The notes under the pieces were generated by a model, which worked only from the letters and a program-made list of their open reading frames with translations, was not told where the DNA came from and searched no databases. Shown here piece by piece: positions 1 to 5,283 of a DNA stretch of 6,236 nucleotides. The stretch is from Chthoniobacterales bacterium (GTDB lineage Bacteria > Verrucomicrobiota > Verrucomicrobiia > Chthoniobacterales > UBA10450), in the NCBI GenBank assembly GCA_013695925.1, contig JACCZO010000110.1, positions 1 to 6,236 on the forward strand, in the 5' to 3' direction. The translations under genes were made by a program, and so were the position numbers. Each line of letters opens with the position of its first letter. Within the stretch, counting starts at the first letter, position 1.

Positions 1-914
1 TGTCCTGCTCGATTTCATAGAGCTTGGCTTTCAGCATTTTCATCGCGAGCTCGCGGTTGCGACCCTGGCTCCGCTCCGCCTGGCAGGCGACAACGATTCC
101 GCTCGGCTTGTGCACGATGCGGACCGCGGTCTCGACTTTGTTCACGTTCTGGCCGCCTTTGCCGCCGGCGCGGAAAGTGTCGACCTCGATGTCCGCCGGG
201 TTCACCTCGATCGGCGCGGAATCGGCGATTTCGGGAACAGTATCGACGCTTGCAAAAGAGGTGTGCCGACGCTTGTTCGCATCGAACGGCGAGATGCGGA
301 CGAGGCGATGCACCCCGCGTTCCGCACTGAGATACCCGTAGGCATACTCGCCACTCACCAGCAGCGTGACCGACTTGATCCCGACTTCTTCGCCCTGTTG
401 AATGTCGATCGTTTGCGCGCTGAACCCGCTCCGCTCGATCCAGCGCTGATACATCCGCAACAGCATGTCGGCCCAGTCGCACGATTCCGTTCCGCCCGCG
501 CCGGAGTGAATCGTGACGAAAGCATTGGAAGAATCGTTCTCGCCCGAAAGAAATTGCCGGAGCTCAAATTCCGACAGCTTGCGCGCAAGGCGCTCGTGCT
601 CGCGCTCGACTTCGCCGTCCGCCCCGGCACGCGCCGTGGCGTCGGTCTCCTCCTCCGCCAGCTGCTGGAGCGCTTCGAAATCGGCGATCTCTCGTTCCAG
701 CTCGCGGAACGGATTAAGGAGGGATTTCACCCGCGAAACCTCCTCCACATCAGCCTGGGCGCGCTCGCGGTTGTTCCAGAAATCGCCGTCGCTCATCCGC
801 GCCTCGAGCTCGGCTAACTGGGATTCGAGTTTCGGGACGTCAAAGAAACCTCCGGAGTTCGTCGGCACGTTTCTTTAAGTCTTCGGCGCTGATTTTCTCG
901 AGTTCGACAGCCAT
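1..914 (-). CDS. prfB: Peptide chain release factor 2 (RF2), C-terminus cut off by the window edge; +1 programmed frameshift
   Basis: RF2 recognises UGA and UAA in the ribosomal A site and triggers release of the finished peptide in the cytoplasm. The ATG at 914-912 opens a 24-codon zero frame (MAVELEKISAEDL...) that ends in TGA at 842-840. A +1 shift after CTT continues as DVPKLESQLAELEARM. The joined product has about 304 residues here, against about 365 for E. coli RF2, so roughly 60 C-terminal residues lie outside the window. Visible landmarks are HSGAGGTESCDWADM (GAGG at about 138-141), the stop-codon-reading tripeptide SPF (208-210, in VRISPFDANKRRHTSF) and the catalytic GGQ loop (253-255, in RAGGKGGQNVNKVETAVRI). 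The ATG has no purine-rich Shine-Dalgarno; the bases before it are CTTCCTCCC. The gene starts 77 nt downstream of the broken secreted-protein gene on the same strand. Identification is very secure. Confidence 0.97.
839..854 (-). promoter_or_regulatory. prfB programmed +1 frameshift (recoding) site
   Basis: Read on the minus strand, CGG AGG TTT CTT TGA C runs from 854 to 839. The Shine-Dalgarno-like CGGAGG (854-849) sits 3 nt before the slippery CTT (845-843), which is followed by the weak stop TGA and then C (842-839). This matches the known E. coli arrangement (AGGGGG, 3 nt, CUU UGA C). In that system low RF2 lets the ribosome slip forward one base and make full-length RF2, so the site is a negative feedback control. 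RF2-like sequence continues in the +1 frame directly after it. Confidence 0.95.
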
Positions 915-991
915 GGGAGGAAGTTAATCGGAAAGCATGCGGTGCCAAGGCTTGCGCCGCGCGAGAAGCTTCGCCGGTCCTGACGCCGCCG

Positions 992-1234
992 CTAGTTCAA
1001 GCCGAGCGCGGCCAGCGTTGCTTCATCGATCGCGCCGGTCACGGGAAGGCCGTAGTCGGCTTGATAGACCGCGAGGGCGTCCTGTGTTTCTGGCCCCAGG
1101 ATCCCATCGACCTCATAGGAATAGTATCCGAGTTCTTGCAGGACGCTCTGCACATTGGCGACGATCTCGTCCGGCAAGAGCCCGTCGTAGCCGTAAATCG
1201 GGCGGTCGTATTCGTAATAGGAGTAGTAAGAATC
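992..1234 (-). pseudogene. Detached C-terminal peptidoglycan-binding domain, downstream of an in-frame amber codon
   Basis: These 80 codons lie in the same frame as the secreted protein at 1235-2023, separated only by TAG at 1237-1235. The first residues (DSYYSYYEYDRPIYGYDG) look like ordinary continuation of the Tyr/Gly/Trp-rich tail before the stop. They are followed by a PG_binding_1-like domain: PDEIVANVQSVLQELGYYSY, then VDGILGPETQDALAVYQADY and a C-terminal segment ending in LAALGLN. The pattern of paired helices and the 'VDGxxGPxTxxAL...YQ' core is typical of this fold, which binds cell-wall peptide. A TTG codon at about 1177 could start a separate 61-residue peptide, but I see no good ribosome site, and such a peptide would lack a signal sequence. 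A nonsense mutation, a sequencing error or stop readthrough are all possible. Confidence 0.75.
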
Positions 1235-2023
1235 CTAGCCCCACGCCGGGTACCACCATCCCTCGAGCCAGCCCCAATACCCCCAGTCGATCAGCACTAC
1301 GGCATCACAATGACGGTGCCACCAGAGCGGATCCTGGTGATGACGATGGTGATCATTATGGTTCCGGCACGCCTCCGCAAAGTTCGGCCTCTTGCCCTGC
1401 CAGTTGCGCAAATGGTCCTGGGTTTGCCGATCAAACCTCTTTTGATTCGCGGGAGTCCGTCGCGACCAGTTGCCTTCATGTTCCCTGCCATCGCGTGTCG
1501 TCAGCACGCTTTTCTCGGTTGTTTTCGACTGACGAAGCAGAGCCGTCGGACGTGAGATGCGCGGTTGATTCGCCGTTGCCGCCCGATTCGGCTGAGGCGC
1601 GGCAGTCCCGCGATTCGTTTGAGTCCTGTTGCCCTCCTGATTCGGCCGGTAAACTTGGGGGCGATTGGGAACAGCCGGCCGGTTGGCTCCGGCCCGACTT
1701 TGCGGAATCTGAACCGCCCCGGGACGTTGTCTTGCTACTCTTGCAGCCGGAGGATTAGTTCTCGCAGGACCGGGTCGCGGCGCGGGGCGGTACGCTCCCG
1801 TGTGAGGCACACTTCCGGTGGAACGGGCGGCAGGGGCACTGCTGATTCCAGAGGGACGACTCCCGCCCGCCGAGCTGCCGCCGGCGCCGCCTCCGCCACG
1901 GTCGCTGCCTGGCGCCGAGACTGTAGTATTGGTTGAATTGTTGGCGCTGCTCTCGGATACCGGCGCCCCGAGGACGAACTGCCCCGAAAGAATCACGACC
2001 CCAAAAGTCAAACTCGTTCTCAT
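1235..2023 (-). CDS. Secreted low-complexity protein, prematurely ended by TAG (parent gene 992-2023)
   Basis: The 262-residue product begins with a likely Sec signal peptide (MRTSLTFGVVILSGQFVLGA, residues 1-20) and has no lipobox cysteine. Residues about 25-165 are low complexity, rich in Gly, Ser, Pro, Arg, Asn and Gln, and suggest a disordered periplasmic linker. From about 168 a more conserved-looking part follows (GREHEGNWSRRTPANQKRF), then a His-rich stretch (NHNDHHRHH, 221-229) and a Trp/Tyr/Gly-rich tail (WGYWGWLEGWWYPAWG). The tail stops at TAG, after which the same frame goes on into a peptidoglycan-binding domain, so the intact protein would have about 343 residues. The ATG at 2023 is supported by AAGGAG at 2034-2029, 5 nt upstream. 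The likely role is an envelope-associated protein anchored to the cell wall; without the C-terminal domain that anchoring would be lost. The family is not known to me by name. Confidence 0.75.
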   Translation of the reverse strand: MRTSLTFGVVILSGQFVLGAPVSESSANNSTNTTVSAPGSDRGGGGAGGSSAGGSRPSGISSAPAARSTGSVPHTGAYRPAPRPGPARTNPPAARVARQRPGAVQIPQSRAGANRPAVPNRPQVYRPNQEGNRTQTNRGTAAPQPNRAATANQPRISRPTALLRQSKTTEKSVLTTRDGREHEGNWSRRTPANQKRFDRQTQDHLRNWQGKRPNFAEACRNHNDHHRHHQDPLWWHRHCDAVVLIDWGYWGWLEGWWYPAWG

Positions 2024-2028
2024 CGCTG

Positions 2029-2034
2029 CTCCTT
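2029..2034 (-). promoter_or_regulatory. Ribosome binding site of the secreted protein gene
   Basis: AAGGAG on the minus strand lies 5 nt before the ATG at 2023. It is a near-ideal Shine-Dalgarno and fixes the start in front of the signal peptide. Confidence 0.8.
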
Positions 2035-2157
2035 TCTTAACATAGCCGGAACGGCTTTAGCTGCCCACTATTCTTTGCTCTTCTCCGGGCAAATCTTGCC
2101 TCTCCGTTCGTGCATCCCTTTTCGACCCAGCCTGCGGAATGTTGTGCGCAGCACGCA

Positions 2158-2760
2158 TCAGAGGTTGGCCTGCACGAAGCGCGCGATCCTTGCGCAGATC
2201 CGGCGATCGACTCCTTCCTGCGTGTCACCAGCCGATTGCAATGCGCGCTTGCCCGCGACGAGTGAATGGTCGCCGCCCTCCACCACGTGCAGCTCGCTCG
2301 GAGCGGTCATACGCGCGCGCACACTCGCAAGCAGCTCGAGCGGACAAAGCGAATCGCGCGTGCCCTGGACAAAGAGAATCGGCTTGCCTAACGACAGCAG
2401 GACGTGATCGCGCAGTTTGTTTTGGTCGCCCATCGCGCAAAGCGGGTAGCCGAGGCAAATCAGGCCGTGCACGGGTTCCTCGAGGGCGACGTGGCAACCG
2501 ATCCGGCCGCCCATGCTTTTGCCGATCAGGAAAGTCGGAGTGTCGGCGGCAAACTCCGCGCGCCCCTCAGCCAGGGCGGCGCGATGAGCCGCGATCAGTT
2601 GTGGAAGACGGTCCGGACGTCCGCGGCCTTCGCGCATGTAGTCGTAGTCGAAAGTCTCGACTTCGCCGATTTCCTGGAGGCGCCTCTTCCAGCGCTGCAT
2701 CCAGGGATGCGAGGAAGACGCGCCAGCGCCCGGAGCAAAAAGAAAAAGCGGCCTGGTCAT
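2158..2760 (-). CDS. Alpha/beta hydrolase, KANL3/Tex30-like (dienelactone hydrolase-type fold)
   Basis: This is a 200-residue single-domain alpha/beta hydrolase with no signal peptide, so probably cytoplasmic. It opens with the strand and oxyanion loop FLFAPGAGA (5-13), has the nucleophile elbow GKSMGG with Ser82 (80-85), the acid in GTRDSLCP (Asp136) and the histidine in GGDHSL (His165). The triad therefore looks complete and in the usual order. The GKSMGG elbow and APGAG loop resemble the small KANL3/Tex30 hydrolase family, whose natural substrates are mostly unknown. I chose the ATG at 2760 over an in-frame start at 2790. GAGG lies 7 nt before it (2771-2768), and the family normally begins directly with the first strand. 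It lies 134 nt upstream of the secreted-protein gene on the same strand and is divergent from the dehydratase gene. The reaction cannot be named from sequence alone. Confidence 0.88.
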   Translation of the reverse strand: MTRPLFLFAPGAGASSSHPWMQRWKRRLQEIGEVETFDYDYMREGRGRPDRLPQLIAAHRAALAEGRAEFAADTPTFLIGKSMGGRIGCHVALEEPVHGLICLGYPLCAMGDQNKLRDHVLLSLGKPILFVQGTRDSLCPLELLASVRARMTAPSELHVVEGGDHSLVAGKRALQSAGDTQEGVDRRICARIARFVQANL

Positions 2761-2767
2761 CTCTTCA

Positions 2768-2771
2768 CCTC
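2768..2771 (-). promoter_or_regulatory. Ribosome binding site of the hydrolase gene
   Basis: AGAGGTGAAGAG precedes the ATG at 2760. The GAGG core is 7 nt away and decides for this start over the longer in-frame option at 2790. Confidence 0.7.
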
Positions 2772-2795
2772 TTGGTGAAACCACAAGCAAACGAT

Positions 2796-2884
2796 CCGCA
2801 GATTACGCAGATTTGCGCAGATTAATTTCGGACAAGAATTGACTTAAGCGTTTCAAAATCTGCGTCAATCTGCGCAATCTGTGG
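2796..2884. repeat. Large inverted repeat built of CGCAGATT units between divergent genes
   Basis: The left arm (2796-2823) holds three consecutive units of the type CCGCAGATT, ACGCAGATT, TGCGCAGATT. The right arm (2857-2884) is its reverse complement with 24 of 28 bases matching. The AT-richer spacer of 33 nt (2824-2856) would be the loop. This kind of CGCAGATT/AATCTGCG array is, to my knowledge, a common interspersed intergenic repeat in Verrucomicrobiota and related phyla; that is recall, not a search. The right arm ends inside the Shine-Dalgarno of the dehydratase gene, so folding of the transcript could hide that site. Confidence 0.85.
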
Positions 2885-2887
2885 AGG
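2883..2887 (+). promoter_or_regulatory. Ribosome binding site of the dehydratase gene, overlapping the repeat arm
   Basis: GGAGG lies 7 nt before the ATG at 2895. Its first two bases are the last two bases of the inverted-repeat right arm, so it may be partly sequestered when the repeat is paired. Confidence 0.8.
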
Positions 2888-2894
2888 AACTCTC

Positions 2895-3863
2895 ATGAAC
2901 ACAACACTTCCGCCCGTCCGTCCCATTACCCTCAACGATATCCGAGAAGCGCGCGAGCGAATCGCCTCCACGATCGTCCGCACCCCCCTCGTTAGGCTGG
3001 AGCTCGGTCCGGAATATCCCGAGGTTTGGCTCAAGCTGGAAAATTTGCAGCCGATCAACGCCTACAAATTGCGCGGCGCAGCGAACGCGGTCGCCATGTT
3101 GCCCGAGACCGAACGCGCCCGCGGCGTCTGGACGATCAGCGCGGGGAATGCCGGACAAGGTGTCGCCTACGCCGCCCGCAAGGCCGGCGTGCCCTGTACC
3201 GTGGTCGCGATCGAGACCGCGCCGGCCGCGAAGATCGAGCGGATGCGCGCGCTCGGAGCAAAACTCATTCCGGTTGCCTATCATGTCGCTTGGAAGGCGC
3301 TTTCAGATCGCGCCTTTCCAGGCGCAGAAGGGACGTTTATTCACCCGTTCGACGATCACAATTTCATCGCCGGACACGCCACGATGGGCCTCGAGATTTT
3401 GGAAGATGCCCCCGAGACCAAAATGGTTATCGCAAGCATTGGCGGCGGCGGACTAATTACCGGAGTGGGCAGCGCGATTAAGGCTTTGCGACCCAAGATC
3501 AAGATTTTCGGCGTGGAACCGGAAACGGCCGCACCGATGGCGCTCTCGCTCGCCGAAGGCCGGCCGCAATGTTTCAAGGATTGGAAAGCTTCCTTTGTCG
3601 ATGGCGCGGGAGGGCAGAGCGTCTTTCCGCGAATGTGGGACAGGATGCAGCCGCTGATCGACGATTCGTTAGTCGTTACTCTGCAAGAAACCCGCGAGGC
3701 GATGCGAATTATGGCGGATAAAGCGCGGGTGATTTCGGAAGGAGCCGGTGCGATGCCGCTCGCGGCCGCGCTCACGGGCCAGGCCGGCCCGGGCCCGATC
3801 GTCTGCATCGTTTCGGGCGGAAATATCGATCTGCAGAAGTTTTGCGAACTGATCGACCTGTAG
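2895..3863 (+). CDS. PLP-dependent threonine/serine dehydratase-like enzyme (fold type II)
   Basis: The 322-residue protein belongs to the tryptophan-synthase-beta (fold type II) PLP family, close to catabolic threonine/serine ammonia-lyases that turn the amino acid into a 2-oxo acid plus ammonia. The PLP-binding lysine is Lys58 in NAYKLRGA (55-62). The substrate loop is SAGNAGQG (82-89), the phosphate-binding glycine loop GGGGL (183-187), and the C-terminal SGGN (307-310) contacts the pyridine ring. There is no ACT regulatory domain, which fits a catabolic rather than an isoleucine-biosynthetic enzyme. The loop has NAG where classical members have NHA/NHG, so the true substrate may differ from threonine. 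Related possibilities include EutB, the hydroxyectoine-utilisation dehydratase. The start is supported by GGAGG 7 nt upstream. A cyclodeaminase-family gene lies downstream on the same strand, but 1.4 kb of other DNA separates them. Confidence 0.9.
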   Translation: MNTTLPPVRPITLNDIREARERIASTIVRTPLVRLELGPEYPEVWLKLENLQPINAYKLRGAANAVAMLPETERARGVWTISAGNAGQGVAYAARKAGVPCTVVAIETAPAAKIERMRALGAKLIPVAYHVAWKALSDRAFPGAEGTFIHPFDDHNFIAGHATMGLEILEDAPETKMVIASIGGGGLITGVGSAIKALRPKIKIFGVEPETAAPMALSLAEGRPQCFKDWKASFVDGAGGQSVFPRMWDRMQPLIDDSLVVTLQETREAMRIMADKARVISEGAGAMPLAAALTGQAGPGPIVCIVSGGNIDLQKFCELIDL

Positions 3864-3880
3864 CTCGCCTGGCAAGGTCG

Positions 3881-4168
3881 CGTCCGCCGGCGTTCAAGAG
3901 ACCTGGGTTCTGCCCGCCCCAGACGATCATTTTGCTCCCGGTCGAGACTGCCGTGTGCCAAATGCGCCCCGCGGGCGCATTGGTGGTGCTGGTTGCTGTC
4001 CAACTGTCGGTGTTGGGACCGTACCTCCTGCCACTGTTAAAATAGTTGCCGTGCCGTCCCATCCGCCCCAGACGATCATCTCGCTGCCGGTCCAGACTGC
4101 GTGTCGGTGATGGGATTGTATCTGCCGCCGGTGTTCAAATTCGCGGGGCCAAATCCGCCCCAGACGGA
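3881..4168 (-). pseudogene. Fragment of a kelch-like repeat protein gene, frameshifted and truncated at both ends
   Basis: Three stretches on the minus strand code for a beta-propeller-type repeat with the core MIVWGG: VWGGFGPANLNTGGRYNP, then HAVWTGSEMIVWGGWDG, then YFNSGRRYGPNTDSWTATST followed by HTAVSTGSKMIVWGGQNPG. They lie in three different frames. The DNA core CCGCCCCAGACG recurs at 3914, 4063 and 4155 on the plus strand, with spacings of 149 and 92 bp. One repeat unit should be about 150 bp, so one junction has lost about 1 nt and the other about 58 nt. The fragment begins abruptly next to unrelated sequence near 4168 and stops after LLNAGGRD near 3881, only 17 bp past the dehydratase stop codon. 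No start or stop belonging to it is visible. It cannot make a functional protein. Confidence 0.85.
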
Positions 4169-4223
4169 AGGCGCTGATTTTTGGCCTAAGAGCCTGTTGA
4201 AATACTGGAGCGGGCCGCGCGTA

Positions 4224-4325
4224 GAGACAGAAGGGGGCGGATGGCAAGGAGCAAGCGAGGCGCATCCCGTCGGTGGGCTGCAACGAACCCCGAACGCTTT
4301 CGGGGCCAGACGCCCCTTCTGTCTC
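4224..4325. repeat. ~102-bp element bounded by 13-bp perfect inverted repeats, with an internal hairpin
   Basis: GAGACAGAAGGGG (4224-4236) recurs as its exact reverse complement CCCCTTCTGTCTC (4313-4325). Between the arms lies a further hairpin, CCCCGAA-CGCT-TTCGGGG (4288-4305). No transposase is encoded, and short reading frames through it look like shadows. It could be a MITE-like mobile repeat or a structured intergenic repeat. It sits immediately beside the broken end of the kelch fragment. I see no clear target-site duplication outside the arms. Confidence 0.65.
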
Positions 4326-4511
4326 GCGCCACTTGGAGGCATCGGGACCGCTGATGGTGAGGCTCTTGAATCGTTACTCAGTACCGCTGAAAGCGGAGAG
4401 AGAGCGGGTTGCCCGCCTTCACCGAGCCGCCTTCGTGTAAAAACTATGGCGAGCCAAGGGCTACGGCGAACAGGCTACGGATGTCACGGATTAGGCAGGC
4501 GTCTTGACGGC
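4326..4511. other. Non-coding stretch with small hairpins and short degenerate direct repeats
   Basis: No convincing gene is present. Two small stem-loops follow one another: CCGCT-GAA-AGCGG (4384-4396) and GCGGG-TTG-CCCGC (4404-4416). Further on, three related units CTATGGCGA (4445), CTACGGCGA (4462) and CTACGGATG (4476) form a short degenerate repeat with periods of 17 and 14 nt. The stretch lies between the inverted-repeat element and the toxin-antitoxin pair and resembles repetitive intergenic filler. The promoter of the toxin-antitoxin pair should lie at its right end, but I see no clear -35/-10 pair. Confidence 0.45.
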
Positions 4512-4527
4512 GCCCATAAATATGGGC
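4512..4527. promoter_or_regulatory. Palindrome over the vapB start codon, possible operator
   Basis: GCCCATA-AA-TATGGGC is a perfect 7-bp inverted repeat with a 2-nt centre. It covers the ATG at 4522-4524. VapB-type antitoxins bind palindromes near their own start to repress their operon, so this is a candidate autoregulatory site. It could equally form a small hairpin in the mRNA that hides the start codon. Confidence 0.5.
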
Positions 4528-4797
4528 AACACTCGTTATGTGAAAACGACACTTGAGATTCCCGGGCCGCTCTTCCGCAAAGCGAAAGCCATAGCGGCGC
4601 GGCAGGGGCGCACGCTCAAGCAACTCGTCCAAGAGGCGCTATCGGAAAAAATCGCACGCGTCGATGGCGTCAGCAGAAAGCAAAAGCCGTGGATGGTATT
4701 GGCTGGCGGGCTGAAGCATCTCCATAGTGAAAACCGTCGAATCGAGCGCGTGATCGAGGCGGAGTTCGAGAACGTCGATCCGGAAAACCGGCAATGA
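4522..4797 (+). CDS. VapB-type antitoxin of a type II toxin-antitoxin pair
   Basis: The 91-residue protein starts with an AbrB/RHH-size DNA-binding module. VKTTLEIPGPLFRKAKAIAA (7-26) plus GRTLKQLVQEALSEKI gives the beta-strand and two helices expected of a ribbon-helix-helix antitoxin. The C-terminal part (PWMVLAGGLKHLHSENRRI, then IEAEFENVDPE) resembles the segment with which VapB antitoxins wrap their toxin. It should neutralise the PIN-domain toxin encoded next and repress the operon. I prefer the ATG at 4522. A TTG at 4504 adds six residues of no family character, and a GTG at 4540 would begin at VKTTLEIP, where many relatives start. None of these has a strong Shine-Dalgarno. Its last codons overlap the toxin start by 4 nt (ATGA). 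Confidence 0.85.
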   Translation: MGNTRYVKTTLEIPGPLFRKAKAIAARQGRTLKQLVQEALSEKIARVDGVSRKQKPWMVLAGGLKHLHSENRRIERVIEAEFENVDPENRQ

Positions 4798-5174
4798 TTC
4801 TCGATACCAACGCGCTATCGGCGTTTGCCGATGGGGTGGCCCCGGTTGTGCAACAGATCGCCGCTGTGGATGAGTTACACCTACCCGTAATCGTGCTCGG
4901 AGAGTACCGCTTCGGCATCGCGGTTTCGCGTCGCCGACGTGAATATGAAGCATGGCTGGCGCGTGGCGGTGCGTTCTGGAACGTGCTTCCCCTAGTAGAA
5001 GAGACCGCTACGCATTACGCATCGATTCGGGAGCACCTGAAGAGAGCGGGCGCACCCTTACCTGCCAACGATGTGTGGATTGCGGCCCTGGCGCGACAGC
5101 ACGATCTGCCGGTGCTAAGTCGTGATACTCACTTTGACGCGGTGCCGGGTGTTACGCGCCTCTCTTGGCACTAA
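4794..5174 (+). CDS. vapC: VapC-type PIN-domain ribonuclease toxin
   Basis: The 126-residue protein is a complete PIN domain. The acidic residues that hold the catalytic metal are all visible: Asp4 in ILDTNALS, Glu37 in VLGEYRFG, Asp93 in ANDVWIAALA and Asp111 in SRDTHFD, with Asp115 nearby. VapC toxins cut specific RNAs, often tRNA or rRNA, and stop growth when the unstable antitoxin is lost. The length is normal and no residue of the active site is missing, so the module looks functional. The ATG at 4794 overlaps the antitoxin stop (ATGA), which implies translational coupling; no independent ribosome site is evident. The pair sits in a debris-filled gap between two metabolic genes, consistent with arrival by transfer. 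Confidence 0.93.
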   Translation: MILDTNALSAFADGVAPVVQQIAAVDELHLPVIVLGEYRFGIAVSRRRREYEAWLARGGAFWNVLPLVEETATHYASIREHLKRAGAPLPANDVWIAALARQHDLPVLSRDTHFDAVPGVTRLSWH

Positions 5175-5283
5175 TCATGTAATGTTTAATGAATCGAATC
5201 AACTTCCCCTACCAACCGTTCCGGGGCGATCAAGGCTTTCAAGAAGTCGTTGCCAGCCCAGAGCCGAAGACGATCTATTACGG

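Noticed and set aside
110..817. Long plus-strand open frame of 235 codons opposite prfB
   Set aside because: It is the antisense shadow of prfB. The minus strand shows SPF, GGQ and other RF2 hallmarks, while this frame has no family character.
937..1758. Plus-strand open frame of 273 codons, rich in Arg and Ser
   Set aside because: It lies antisense to the secreted protein and its detached PG-binding domain. Its composition is typical of a GC-rich shadow frame, and it has no ribosome site.
2839..2844. TTGACT as a -35 element for the dehydratase gene
   Set aside because: No -10-like hexamer lies 16-18 nt downstream; that position falls inside the GC-rich repeat arm.
4404..4481. Hairpins and short repeats as a CRISPR array
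   Set aside because: Units are only about 9 bases, spacing is 14-17 nt, and there are no spacers or cas genes.
4504..4509. TTGACG as a -35 element for vapBC
   Set aside because: No convincing -10 follows at normal spacing, and the site lies only 13 nt before the likely start codon.
5122..5283. N-terminal extension of the cyclodeaminase-family protein from 5122
   Set aside because: It overlaps vapC, is Arg/Ser/Pro-rich without family similarity, and the family normally starts near MRILDEAQVRSLL.
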